64,000 nt of DNA from Kineosporia succinea (GCF_030811555.1 NZ_JAUSQZ010000001.1:6569241-6633240), one strand, 5' to 3'; positions 35,619 to 44,063 are shown, counted from the first letter of the stretch. The notes: generated by a model not told the origin, from the letters alone. Numbers and translations: made by a program.

Positions 35619-37388
35619 TCACGCGCGCATCGCCCCGGCCCAGCTCCGCACCGGGGCGAGGCCGACCGGCTGGATGTCGCTCACGTCGATCGTCAGCCGG
35701 AACACCCGCCCCTGACGACGGCTGTTGCCCGGGTCGAAGAAGCTCAGGCACACGTCCCAGCAGTCGTGGTCGGCCCGGCCGTACGGGCTGCGCTCCACCC
35801 CGATCCGGTCGAGCACCAGCCCGGCCGCGGCCGCCTCGGTGAACACGGAGGCCGCCTGCACCACGTTGGTCGCCGCGTAGTTACGGGCCCGGTCGGCGCC
35901 GCTGACACCGGGATTGCGCAGGTCGTGGCGAACCCGGGCCAGGAACTCCCGCAACCCGGCCGGGTTTCCGGCCCCCGCCCCGAGCGCGCCCCGCACCAGT
36001 CCTTCCTCCGACCAGCCGTGCAGGTGCCGGCCCGCCTCCACCTCGACCACCGGGACCACCTGCCCCGACAGCAGTTCCACACGACGCCCGCACAGCCGCC
36101 CCGCCACCGCGACCTGTCCCTCGAGCAGCGCCACGAGCCTTTCGTGCGCCTCGTCGGGGTGGGCCCCCACGGCCTCCAGGGCGTACAGCGGCGTGTGGTC
36201 CTGACTCGTCGTCCAGATCAGCGAGGTGATGTCACCGGGCACGGTGCGCAGGTGCGCGGCCATCTGCAGCACGTCGTCGGGCTGGGCCGGGAACACCACC
36301 CGGCCGGTGCTCACCGGCGGCATCCTCTGCGCGAACGCCTCTTTCCGCGCCGGCGACCCGAAGTCGTACCCGAGCTTTCCCAGGGCGAAGACCAGGCCGG
36401 GCTCCTGAACCCCGGTCAAGCTGAGCGTCACCCTCTCCCCGGCCGCCGCGGCCGGTGGGCCGGGTGACCCGGCGACCGGAGCGTCCACCATCGGGCCCCG
36501 CGAACTGCTGCCGGACAGCACCTGACGCATCGCGCCGGGAATGTCGAGCAGCCCCGACAGCCCGCGCTCGGGCTCACCGTGACACCGCTCGGCCGGGATC
36601 GGCACGGCCGTGTCGATCAGGGCCTGCCGCACCGCCGGCGGATCGACCGCGAGACCGTACCGGCGCTGCAGGCTGAGCAGGAGACCCGCGACACCCGTGA
36701 CGATCGGCGTCGAGCAGCTGGTGCCCTTCTGTACCTCGGTACCGCCGCCGGGTCTCGCGCCGGTGATGTTGCCCCCGGGGGCCACGATGCCGTGATCCCG
36801 GTACCGCGGCCCGAAGTTGCTGAACTTGTACATCTGGCCGTCGTCGTCCATCGCCCCGACCGTCAGCACCGTCGGCAGGGTCGACGGCGACAGCTGCACC
36901 TCGCCGTAGTTGTTGCCCGCCGGGGCGATCACCAGCACGCCCGCCTCTTCGGCCGAGGCCACGGCCCGGCGGATCAGGTCGACGTGGGCTCCCGAGGTCG
37001 AGGGCAGGGCGATGCCGAAGTGGACGACGTGCACCCCGGCATTCATCAGGGTGTCGAACGCCCGCACCAGGTTGAGCTGGTCCGTCAGGTCATGGAGGTC
37101 GCGGCCGGCCGTCACGACCAGCCCCCGGCACCGCGGCGCGACACCGGGAACCGGACGCTCACCCTGCCCGAAGATCTGCGAGGCGATGAACGTGCCGTGG
37201 CGGTGGAGGTAGTCCTCCACGGTCGTGGGCGCGAGCCAGGGCGGATCGATCAGCTCCAGGTCCGCCCCGGCGAAGGCCTCGTGGGAGGAGTCCACCACGC
37301 CCTCGATCAGGCCGATCCGGATCTCCGGATCGCCCCTCGTCTCCCGCCACAGGTCTCTCAGGCCGGGAATGTCAGCTGCCGCCACCAT
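35619..37388 (-). CDS. PatA/PatG-like subtilisin protease, Asp-to-Glu variant
   Basis: A 589-residue cytosolic S8 protease with a second domain like the C-terminal part of cyanobactin PatA/PatG proteases (block FALGKLGYDFGSPARKEAF near residue 350). His64 (HRHGTFIAS), oxyanion Asn159 (APAGNN) and Ser224 (KGTSCSTP) are present, but the triad Asp is Glu29 (IGLIEGVVDSSH). No signal peptide is visible. It is the last gene of the two-precursor cluster. It may be the macrocyclase-like partner or a catalytically altered scaffold. I saw no clear capping-helix insertion between positions 29 and 64 that would mark a PatG macrocyclase. Confidence 0.78.
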   Translation of the reverse strand: MVAAADIPGLRDLWRETRGDPEIRIGLIEGVVDSSHEAFAGADLELIDPPWLAPTTVEDYLHRHGTFIASQIFGQGERPVPGVAPRCRGLVVTAGRDLHDLTDQLNLVRAFDTLMNAGVHVVHFGIALPSTSGAHVDLIRRAVASAEEAGVLVIAPAGNNYGEVQLSPSTLPTVLTVGAMDDDGQMYKFSNFGPRYRDHGIVAPGGNITGARPGGGTEVQKGTSCSTPIVTGVAGLLLSLQRRYGLAVDPPAVRQALIDTAVPIPAERCHGEPERGLSGLLDIPGAMRQVLSGSSSRGPMVDAPVAGSPGPPAAAAGERVTLSLTGVQEPGLVFALGKLGYDFGSPARKEAFAQRMPPVSTGRVVFPAQPDDVLQMAAHLRTVPGDITSLIWTTSQDHTPLYALEAVGAHPDEAHERLVALLEGQVAVAGRLCGRRVELLSGQVVPVVEVEAGRHLHGWSEEGLVRGALGAGAGNPAGLREFLARVRHDLRNPGVSGADRARNYAATNVVQAASVFTEAAAAGLVLDRIGVERSPYGRADHDCWDVCLSFFDPGNSRRQGRVFRLTIDVSDIQPVGLAPVRSWAGAMRA

Positions 37389-37445
37389 GCCGCCACCTCA
37401 CCCTCCTTCTCCGGCCGTTCAGGCCCGCCCAGCTGTTCAGGTGCG

Positions 37446-37724
37446 TCAGGCCCAGATCCGGCCGCGACGGGTTCCCGCCGGGCGGGGAATCACCCCCTCC
37501 TGCGCGCTGCGCTCGACCCACATCCCGTAGTCCACCAGCCCGCTGTCGAGATGGTGGTCGGTCGGGATCGGCACCGGGCGCGGCGTGCCCGCGGTCGGCG
37601 GGGTGGTCAGCCCCCGCCGGGGCACGGACGCCCGCGGGCCGGGCCCCGGGGTCGCCGTGACCTTCGGCTCGGGCGTCTTCTCCACCTCGGGAACGACTTT
37701 GCGCTTGGTCTTGGGTGGGGTCAC
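37446..37724 (-). CDS. 92-residue small protein of RiPP cluster, PatC-like (tentative)
   Basis: A proline- and lysine-rich N-terminal half (TPPKTKRKVVPEVEKTPEPK) followed by a short conserved-looking block LDSGLVDYGMWVERSAQEGV. Cyanobactin clusters carry tiny PatC/TenC-type proteins with a similar GLxDYGxW element; I recall this only approximately. The GTG start overlaps the previous gene's stop as GTGA, so it is co-translated. Function unknown, even in characterised clusters where it is often dispensable. Confidence 0.6.
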   Translation of the reverse strand: MTPPKTKRKVVPEVEKTPEPKVTATPGPGPRASVPRRGLTTPPTAGTPRPVPIPTDHHLDSGLVDYGMWVERSAQEGVIPRPAGTRRGRIWA

Positions 37725-37921
37725 GTGGCCCTCATGCGGTAGTAGGACGGGTAGGCGAAGTACTGCGGGTCGTTGAAGTTCGCGCCGTGCAGCAACCGCA
37801 TGCGCATGGCGACCCGTTGCTCGGGGGTACCGTGACCGACGTCGACGATGCGGTGCGGCTCGAAGAACGACGGACGGTGCACCGGCGCGACCTGGGGCGG
37901 GGTGAGGCTCGGCCCGCTCAC
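37721..37921 (-). CDS. 66-residue small protein of RiPP cluster, PatB-like (tentative)
   Basis: Begins SGPSLTPPQVAPVHRPSFF and continues IVDVGHGTPEQRVAMRMRLL, ending NFNDPQYFAYPSYYRMRAT. The PPQVAPVHR opening echoes the leader of the precursor peptides (APQLVAPVTRR). PatB/AcyB-type proteins in cyanobactin operons are of this size and have an HGxx...NPxxxxxP ending in my memory. I choose GTG 37921 because it overlaps the protease stop as GTGA; a GTG at 37933 is the alternative. Confidence 0.6.
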   Translation of the reverse strand: MSGPSLTPPQVAPVHRPSFFEPHRIVDVGHGTPEQRVAMRMRLLHGANFNDPQYFAYPSYYRMRAT

Positions 37922-39972
37922 GACTCCGGCCACGACCGCACCTCTCCGAGCGTGACCGGCTGCACGTCGCTGACGTCGATGGTGAACCGGAACACGCGCT
38001 TGGCCCGGCGGCTGTTCTCCGGGTCGAAGAAGCGCAGACGCACGTCCCAGCAGTCGCTGTCCTGACGGCCGAACGGGCTCTTCTCGACGGTGATCGTGTC
38101 GAGCACCAGGCCCATCGCCAGAGCGCTCGCGAAGGTCTGCGCGGCCTGGAAGGCGTTGGTGGCGGCGAAGTTCAGCGCCCGGTCGCGGGAGGTGGCACCC
38201 AGGTTGCGCAGGTCGTAGTAGATGCGGCTGAGGAAGTCGCGCAGGCTGGTCGCGACCGTCTCGGCGGGGGCGGTGTCACCGGGCTGGTCGAGCGCGATCT
38301 GGGTGGCGCCGGCCACCAGCCGGTTGACCTCCCAGCCGTAAAGACCGCGGCGCTGGCGCAGGTCGAGCACCGGGACCACCTGGCCGGAGAACAGTTTCGC
38401 GTTCTGGCCGGACATCGCGCCGGGAATCGCGACCCGCTCGATGAAGTTCTCCGCCTCCTCCACGTCGACCTCACCCGCCAGCAGGCGGATCAGCAGGTCG
38501 TAGATATCGGCGGCGTATGGGCCCGACGGTTCCAGCGCGTAGATCGGCGTCAGCTCGAGGTTGAGCGTCCAGATCAGGGCGCTGGCCTCGGACGGGTTGG
38601 TGCGCAGGTGGTCGACCATCTGCCGGGCGTCGTAGGGGTTGGCCGGGACGGCGATGCCGTCGATCAGCACCGGGTCCATGAGCTGCTTGAACGAGTCGCG
38701 GCGGGCCTCGGTGCCGAAGTCGTAGCCGAGGGTGCCGAGGGCGTAGACCAGCTGTCGGCCCGGGTCCTCCAGATCGGCGGAGAGGACGACCTCCGGGGTG
38801 GGCGCCTTCGTCACCGGGGCAGGCACTGTCGTGGACGGGACGACGCCGGCGGTCACCAGGTCCTGGAACGACGGGGTGGGCATGACGGTGGGCCCGGCGA
38901 CGGCCCGGGGGGCCTCACCACAGCCGCAGCCGGGGGCGGCGCTCAGGACGACCGCCTCGGGCCGGAGCGGCGTTTCGGGGCTCGACGTGGTCGCGGTGGT
39001 CTGTGTCGTCGCGAGGTTCCGTGTCGCGGCGGGGGTATGTGTCGTCGCGGGGGTCTGTGTTCCGGAAAGCTGAGTGGTCAAGGCGGTCAGTGCTCCTTCG
39101 ATGTCGAGAACGCCGGCGAGACAGCGCTCGCAGCCTTCATTTCCGTCGCTGGTGGTGCTGCCTGCGTTGCTGCCTTCGGTGACACAGGAGGACGCGGTGG
39201 CCAGCAGGAGCCTTCGCACCCCCGACGGGTCGGGGCGGCTCCCGAGCCGTACCTGCTCGGCCAGCAGCAGGGCCGCCACCCCGGCCACGACGGGAGTGGC
39301 CAGACTCGTGCCCGTACGCCGGGCGGTTCCGCCGCCCGGAACCGCGGTGAGAAGGTTCTCTCCGGGAGCCATCAGCCCCTGGTCGCGGTAGGCAGGCCCC
39401 CAGTTGCTCATGGCCAGGGGCTTGCCGAGCTCGTCGAGGGCACCCACCGCGAGCACGCCGGGCAACGAGGCCGGCACGTGGTTGCAGGCGCACCCGTCGT
39501 TGCCCGCGGCCGCGACCACGAGCACGTTCTCCTGGGCGCACAGCCGCACGGCCCGGCTCAGCGGGTCGTCGGACTCACCGCTGGGGCTGAACTGCCCACC
39601 ACTGACGTTGATGACGTGGGCACCTCGCTCCACGGCCAGCTCGATGCCCCGGGCCAGCTCGAGCTGGGACGTCTTGTCCCGCCGCGCCGAGAACGCCGGT
39701 ACCGACAGCCCCCGGCACCTCGGGGCCACACCTCGCACCGCACTGCCCGGCTGGCCGAACAGGACGCTGGCCACGGCCGTTCCGTGCCGGCCGGGGCGGG
39801 TCGCGGTGCCCTCGGCCGGCCAGACCCCGGTCAGCACGTCGATGGTGGCGCCGGCCAGCGCCGGATGGTCCCGGGCGACAGGCCCGTCCACCACCGCGAC
39901 CAGAATGTTCTCGTCGCCCGTGGTCTGCGCCCAGAGCCGTTCCAGCCCGGGGACGCGTTCGAGATCAGTCAT
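37918..39972 (-). CDS. PatA/PatG-like subtilisin protease with complete triad
   Basis: A 684-residue S8 protease with triad Asp29 (LVAVVDGPVARDHPAL), His63 (GRHGTAVAS) and Ser223 (GTSLATP), and oxyanion Asn158. VDGPV is the form of the Asp motif I recall for PatA. A Cys-rich insertion (residues 160-163 and about 265-285) and a Thr-rich linker (about 290-340) lead to a C-terminal PatA/PatG-type domain (VYALGTLGYDFGTEARRDSF). ATG 39972 follows CAGGAG; a longer GTG start at 40029 is possible. It should cleave the leader from the precursors encoded just upstream. Confidence 0.82.
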   Translation of the reverse strand: MTDLERVPGLERLWAQTTGDENILVAVVDGPVARDHPALAGATIDVLTGVWPAEGTATRPGRHGTAVASVLFGQPGSAVRGVAPRCRGLSVPAFSARRDKTSQLELARGIELAVERGAHVINVSGGQFSPSGESDDPLSRAVRLCAQENVLVVAAAGNDGCACNHVPASLPGVLAVGALDELGKPLAMSNWGPAYRDQGLMAPGENLLTAVPGGGTARRTGTSLATPVVAGVAALLLAEQVRLGSRPDPSGVRRLLLATASSCVTEGSNAGSTTSDGNEGCERCLAGVLDIEGALTALTTQLSGTQTPATTHTPAATRNLATTQTTATTSSPETPLRPEAVVLSAAPGCGCGEAPRAVAGPTVMPTPSFQDLVTAGVVPSTTVPAPVTKAPTPEVVLSADLEDPGRQLVYALGTLGYDFGTEARRDSFKQLMDPVLIDGIAVPANPYDARQMVDHLRTNPSEASALIWTLNLELTPIYALEPSGPYAADIYDLLIRLLAGEVDVEEAENFIERVAIPGAMSGQNAKLFSGQVVPVLDLRQRRGLYGWEVNRLVAGATQIALDQPGDTAPAETVATSLRDFLSRIYYDLRNLGATSRDRALNFAATNAFQAAQTFASALAMGLVLDTITVEKSPFGRQDSDCWDVRLRFFDPENSRRAKRVFRFTIDVSDVQPVTLGEVRSWPES

Positions 39973-40056
39973 CTGCGGCTCCTGAAAGAACGGCTCCGGA
40001 ACAGGCGGCCCCGGGACGGGTGGTGACAAGCACCCGCCCCGGGGTCACGTCATCCG

Positions 40057-40194
40057 TTACTCGTCGTCGTCACCGGCGAACGGCGGGAGGTACGGCGGCA
40101 GCACCAGGAGCGAGAGGGAAGCGCCTCCCTCGACGGGGGCGGCACCGGTGGGCCTGCGGGTCACCGGAGCGGTGAGCTGCGGCATCGTGTTCAT
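40057..40194 (-). CDS. cyanobactin-like precursor peptide 1 (45 residues)
   Basis: The leader contains PQLTAPVTRR, the recognition block EGGASLS is at residues 22-28, the variable segment is LLVLPPYLPP (29-38) and the ending is FAGDDDE (39-45). FAGDDAE is the well-known C-terminal recognition sequence of many cyanobactin precursors. Start ATG 40194 has an AAAGGAC site. The core has no Cys, Ser or Thr, so heterocycles are not expected; Pro at its last position suits PatG-type cyclisation. It lies 84 bp upstream of the triad-complete protease. Confidence 0.85.
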   Translation of the reverse strand: MNTMPQLTAPVTRRPTGAAPVEGGASLSLLVLPPYLPPFAGDDDE

Positions 40195-40319
40195 CGGACT
40201 GTCCTTTCGTCGAAACGGACGGGCCGGCCAGGACACGACCTGGGGTGCCCGGCCCCTGAATCGGTTACGGCGTGCTGATCAGCTCACGAAAGACGCTCCC
40301 GCGGGCGCCTTTCGGGGAA

Positions 40320-40472
40320 TCACTCGTCGTCGTCACCGGCGAACGGCGGGAAGGGCGCCGGGAAGAACATCGACAGCGACGCCCCACCCTCGGCGCTGGC
40401 GGTACCGGCCACCCGGCGGGTCACCGGGGCGACGAGCTGCGGAGCGAGACCGGCGTTCGTGTGCGTGGACAT
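40320..40472 (-). CDS. cyanobactin-like precursor peptide 2 (50 residues)
   Basis: Same plan as precursor 1: leader with LAPQLVAPVTRR, recognition block EGGASLS (28-34), variable core MFFPAPFPP (35-43) and ending FAGDDDE (44-50). ATG 40472 has AAGGAGAA six bases upstream. Leader and flanks match precursor 1 closely while the core differs almost completely, the classic pattern of RiPP precursor duplication with core diversification. It is the first gene of the operon. Confidence 0.85.
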   Translation of the reverse strand: MSTHTNAGLAPQLVAPVTRRVAGTASAEGGASLSMFFPAPFPPFAGDDDE

Positions 40473-40991
40473 ATGACTTCTCCTTCTTTCGGATGCGGAT
40501 TGACTCATCGACCTCCCGTCTCTCCCAGCCGTTTTCGGGCAGGATGAGGAACTGACGGGCGGACGCGTGCGGCGACACCACACAGCGGGCAGCGCGAGAC
40601 ACCGGACCGGTGGAGACCCGGACCGGCGGCACCGCACGGCGGAGGGCGTCGATCAGTGAAACGAGAAGAGATGAAGCGTGCTGGACGACAACCGGGGCAC
40701 TGGCAGGGGAACGCACCTCGAGGGACGCACGAAGCTCACCTGATTCCCCGTTCTGGAGACTGCCGTTCCCGACGAAGACAACGCTAACATGACCGTCGGT
40801 GATCGGAAACCGCTACGCCCGAGTTGTCGCGAGCCAGCCGTGCAGGGCTGCATCATCACCGAAACTCACGTCATCAATAGGCTTTCAGCCTGGTGATCCC
40901 TGTTCTCACAGGAGCCGCACGGCGACGATGATGCGTGAATCTTGCAGCAGTGCACACCTAGCGTGATACCTGCCCGTAGTCCAGCAGCGAC
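40473..40991. other. upstream region of the RiPP cluster, 519 bases
   Basis: No credible gene. It should contain the precursor promoter and the end of the LysR transcript (a weak AGGCT/AGCCT hairpin near 40880). I did not find an unambiguous -35/-10 pair or operator. Confidence 0.5.
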
Positions 40992-41921
40992 TCAGTCCCG
41001 CAGCTGGAGCACCGGCGGCAGCACCGGGTTCGCCAGCGCGGCCTGGCCCAGCGCCTCCCGGAAGGCCTGCACCGCACGATGTTTCGACCGCCCCTTGCGC
41101 ACCGCCGTGAAAAGCACCCGCTGCTGATCCCCCGGCAGCGCGACCAGCTGCGTCCCCCCGAGATGCTCGGCCCCGACCAGCGACGGGATGAACGCGACTG
41201 CGTGCCCCATCCGCACCAGATGGGCGTGCAGCACCGGGTCCGGGCTCTCGAACCGCACCCGGGGCTCGAAACCGGCCTGACGGCAGAGCAGGTCGGCCCA
41301 GGTGCGGGCCGGGCTGTACGACGGGTCGAGCGCCCACGGCGCATCGGCGAGATCGGCCAGGGACTGCGGGCGCGCCGCCAGAAGCCCTTCACCCGGCAAC
41401 GCCAGCCGCAGGCCGTCCCGGACGAGGTCGACCCGGTCGACGCCCGGCCGCACCGGTTCCGGCAGCCCCGGGTACTCCTCCCCCAGGATCAGGTCGAAGT
41501 CGTGAGCCAGCAGCCCTTCGTAGGCCGAGCCGACCTCCCGCTGGGTGATCTCCACCTCCAGCATCGGATGCGTCTGGCTCAGCAGGGTCAGCGCGACCGG
41601 CAGGATGCTCAGCAGCACGGTCTGGAAGGAGGCCACCCGCAGCACCCCACGCACGTCGGGCAGGGCGGCCGACAGCTCGGCCTCGGCCAGCTCGAGCTGC
41701 TCGAGGATCACCTCCGTGTGCTTGACCAGAGTCAGCGCCTCGTCGGTCAGACGGACGCGCCGCCCGACCTTCTCGAGCAGCTGCACCCCGGCCTCCCGCT
41801 CGAGCAACGACAACTGCTGAGAAATTGCGGACGGAGTGTACGAAAGCACCCGGGCAACCTCGGCGAGTGTCCCAGAACGGTTCAACTCATGCAGAATTCG
41901 CAACCGGGACAGGTTGAGCAT
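40992..41921 (-). CDS. LysR-family regulator
   Basis: A 309-residue LysR regulator with its winged HTH at residues 1-60 (LRILHELNRSGTLAEVARVL, YTPSAISQQLSLLE) and an effector domain with FDLILGEEYPGLP. It is divergent from an EamA/RhtA exporter over an 86-bp gap, the usual layout for control of the exporter by an amino acid or related ligand. Confidence 0.87.
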   Translation of the reverse strand: MLNLSRLRILHELNRSGTLAEVARVLSYTPSAISQQLSLLEREAGVQLLEKVGRRVRLTDEALTLVKHTEVILEQLELAEAELSAALPDVRGVLRVASFQTVLLSILPVALTLLSQTHPMLEVEITQREVGSAYEGLLAHDFDLILGEEYPGLPEPVRPGVDRVDLVRDGLRLALPGEGLLAARPQSLADLADAPWALDPSYSPARTWADLLCRQAGFEPRVRFESPDPVLHAHLVRMGHAVAFIPSLVGAEHLGGTQLVALPGDQQRVLFTAVRKGRSKHRAVQAFREALGQAALANPVLPPVLQLRD

Positions 41922-42007
41922 CGAACGCCTCGCTTAAGCTGACCTAACGCTTTCCGGTGACTAACGTTCACTAGACTAAATGAACTCTCCACCTTGATGC
42001 TGTTCAC

Positions 42008-42931
42008 ATGCCCGCAACACCCCTGACCGGCCCCCGTGCGTCCAGTCCCGCCCTGCTCCTCGTTCTCGGCTCCTGCTTCTCCCTGCAGTTCGGCGCCGGT
42101 TTCGCCACCCAGCTCTTCCCGTTCCTGGGCAGCTGGGGCACCACGATGCTCCGCCTCGGCCTGGCGTCACTCGTGCTCCTGGCCTTCACCCGGCCGGCCG
42201 TGCGGCAGTGGAGCCGGATCCAGTGGCGCGCCACCCTCGCACTCGGGATCTCGCTCGCGGGCATGAACGGCTTCTTCTACGCCGCGATGGAGCGCCTCCC
42301 TCTCGGAACCGCCGTCTCCATCGAGTTTCTCGGCCCCCTGACCCTGGCGGCCGTCCTCAGTCGCCGGGCCCGGGAACTGGCCTGGGTCGGCGTGGCCCTG
42401 GGCGGCATGGTGCTGCTCGCGATCGAGAGCCTCACCACCACAACGGCACTCGACCCGCTCGGCGTCTTCTTCGCTCTGATCGCCGCCGCGTTCTGGGCGC
42501 TCTACATCCAGACCGGGGCCAAGGTCGGCATTCTCGTGCCGGGCACCGGAGGCCTGGCCGTCGCCCTGGCCGTGGGCACCCTCGCCGTCGCACCCTTCGG
42601 CCTGCACGGCGCCCTCGGCGTGGTCGGGAACCCGCACCTGCTGCTCATCGGCCTGGGCACGGCCCTGCTCGCCTCGGTGATCCCCTACACCCTGGAACTG
42701 GCCGCGATGCGCCGTATTCCGCGCAACGTGTTCGGCATCCTGCTGAGCCTCGAGCCGGTCGCGGCCACCCTGGTCGGCTGGATGCTGCTCGACCAGCACG
42801 CCGGTCCGCTGCGCCTGGCCGCCGTGGCCCTGGTGGTCGCGGCCAGCGTGGGCACGAGCCTGATCAAGCCCGTGGACAACGATCAGCCGGCCAGGACCAG
42901 CCCGAGCGTCACCGCCGCCGGAACGAACTGA
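42008..42931 (+). CDS. EamA/RhtA-family exporter
   Basis: A 307-residue ten-helix protein of the drug/metabolite transporter superfamily with two EamA repeats. Motifs MERLPLGTAVSIEFLGPLTLA and MRRIPRNVFGILLSLEPVAA are typical of the RhtA threonine/homoserine exporter group. It may export amino acids under the divergent LysR. It overlaps the convergent DUF1304 gene by 49 bp at the 3' end. Confidence 0.86.
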   Translation: MPATPLTGPRASSPALLLVLGSCFSLQFGAGFATQLFPFLGSWGTTMLRLGLASLVLLAFTRPAVRQWSRIQWRATLALGISLAGMNGFFYAAMERLPLGTAVSIEFLGPLTLAAVLSRRARELAWVGVALGGMVLLAIESLTTTTALDPLGVFFALIAAAFWALYIQTGAKVGILVPGTGGLAVALAVGTLAVAPFGLHGALGVVGNPHLLLIGLGTALLASVIPYTLELAAMRRIPRNVFGILLSLEPVAATLVGWMLLDQHAGPLRLAAVALVVAASVGTSLIKPVDNDQPARTSPSVTAAGTN

Positions 42932-43275
42932 CCCACCGCGGACTTCAGGTAGCTGCGCCCGGTGCTGATCAGCACCAGCCCGGCCAGCGCCATGCAGCCG
43001 GTCCCGAACACCACCAGGGTCTTGCCCACGATCAGCGCGTCGCCGTCGGCCTGCAGCAGCACCAGCCCGACGGCGACGCCGATCGCCAGCGCCAGGTTGT
43101 AGAACCCCTGGTTGTAGGCCATCGGCCGGATCGTCTCGGCGTCCTGCTGGCTCGGGATGTTGAACCGCGCGTACACCGCCGGCCGAGTCCACAGCACGCT
43201 CTCCAGCACGAATGCCGTCACATGGAACAGCACCGCCAGCACGCCCACGATCGTCGCCGCGATCAGCACGGTCAC
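42883..43275 (-). CDS. DUF1304 membrane protein
   Basis: A 130-residue protein with four hydrophobic helices and the DUF1304 features HVTAFVLESVLWTRP, MAYNQGFYNLALAIG and TGRSYLKSAVGQ. Function unknown. It is divergent from a TetR gene over a region with two copies of a palindromic operator and is therefore probably controlled by it. Confidence 0.82.
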   Translation of the reverse strand: MTVLIAATIVGVLAVLFHVTAFVLESVLWTRPAVYARFNIPSQQDAETIRPMAYNQGFYNLALAIGVAVGLVLLQADGDALIVGKTLVVFGTGCMALAGLVLISTGRSYLKSAVGQFVPAAVTLGLVLAG

Positions 43276-43305
43276 TCCTCAGCCCTCGAAACCGTCACAA
43301 ATTCT

Positions 43306-43346
43306 GAACCGATCGGTTCGGATTGATACTCTGGACCGATCGGTTC
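43306..43346. promoter_or_regulatory. paired TetR operators
   Basis: GAACCGATCGGTTC (43306-43319, perfect 14-bp palindrome) and GACCGATCGGTTC (43334-43346) are centred 27 bp apart in the divergent DUF1304/tetR region. The repeated sequence CCGATCGGTTCGG is identical in both. This strongly suggests a TetR-type operator pair. Confidence 0.75.
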
Positions 43347-43370
43347 GGAATGTCAACGCAAGGGAACCCC

Positions 43371-43955
43371 GTGGCACGCAGCAAGGAGTTCGACGACCTG
43401 ACCGCGGTCACGGCCGCCCGGGACGTGTTCTGGGAGCGGGGCTACGCCTCCACCTCACTGGCCCAGCTGCAGACGGCGACCGGCCTGAGCAAGTCCAGCC
43501 TGTACGAGACCTACGGCAGCAAGCGGGAACTCTTCACCCGCGCCGCCGAGAACTACCTCGAGCGCGTCGTGCTCCCCCGCCTCGCTCCCCTGGAAGAGCC
43601 CGGCGCCGACCTCGAGACCCTGGCCGCCTACTTCTCCGGCCTGGCCACCTTTTTCCGGGCCGCCCCTGACCGCATCGCCCGCCGCGGCTGCCTCCTGCTG
43701 AACACGGCCATGGACCTCAATGACCTCGACGACGACGCGGCCGCCCTCGTGACCGGCTACCGGCAGCGGGTGTTCGACGCGTTCGCGGGGGTGCTGCGCC
43801 GCAGCGAAGTACCCGACCCGGACCACCGGGCCGAGATCCTGACCGCCGCCCAGATCGGCCTGATGGTCACGTCCCGCCTTGACCCCGCCCTCGCGGCCTC
43901 TGCGGCCGAAGCCCTGACCCAGGATGTGAACCCGCGCAACCACACGATCGACTAG
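43371..43955 (+). CDS. TetR-family regulator
   Basis: A 194-residue TetR regulator with the HTH AARDVFWERGYASTSLAQLQTATGLSKSSLYETYGSKRELF split around helix 3 and a C-terminal domain with CLLLNTAMDLN. GTG 43371 follows AAGGGAA and the domain begins just after. It is predicted to bind the paired CCGATCGG operators immediately upstream and so to regulate itself and the DUF1304 gene. Confidence 0.86.
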   Translation: MARSKEFDDLTAVTAARDVFWERGYASTSLAQLQTATGLSKSSLYETYGSKRELFTRAAENYLERVVLPRLAPLEEPGADLETLAAYFSGLATFFRAAPDRIARRGCLLLNTAMDLNDLDDDAAALVTGYRQRVFDAFAGVLRRSEVPDPDHRAEILTAAQIGLMVTSRLDPALAASAAEALTQDVNPRNHTID

Positions 43956-44063
43956 CTGCGCAGAGGCGGGGCCTGTCACCTTCGGCGACAACTGACCGGG
44001 TCAGCCGATCCCGCGCTGATCGCCGACGCGTCTTGCCGGTCGGCACACCGTGCGACCGGGGAT

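Noticed and set aside
35594-35623. Terminator of the RiPP operon from a CGTGATCA/TGATCACG repeat
   Set aside because: The repeat overlaps the protease stop codon and has only an 8-bp stem; not strong enough to list as a feature.
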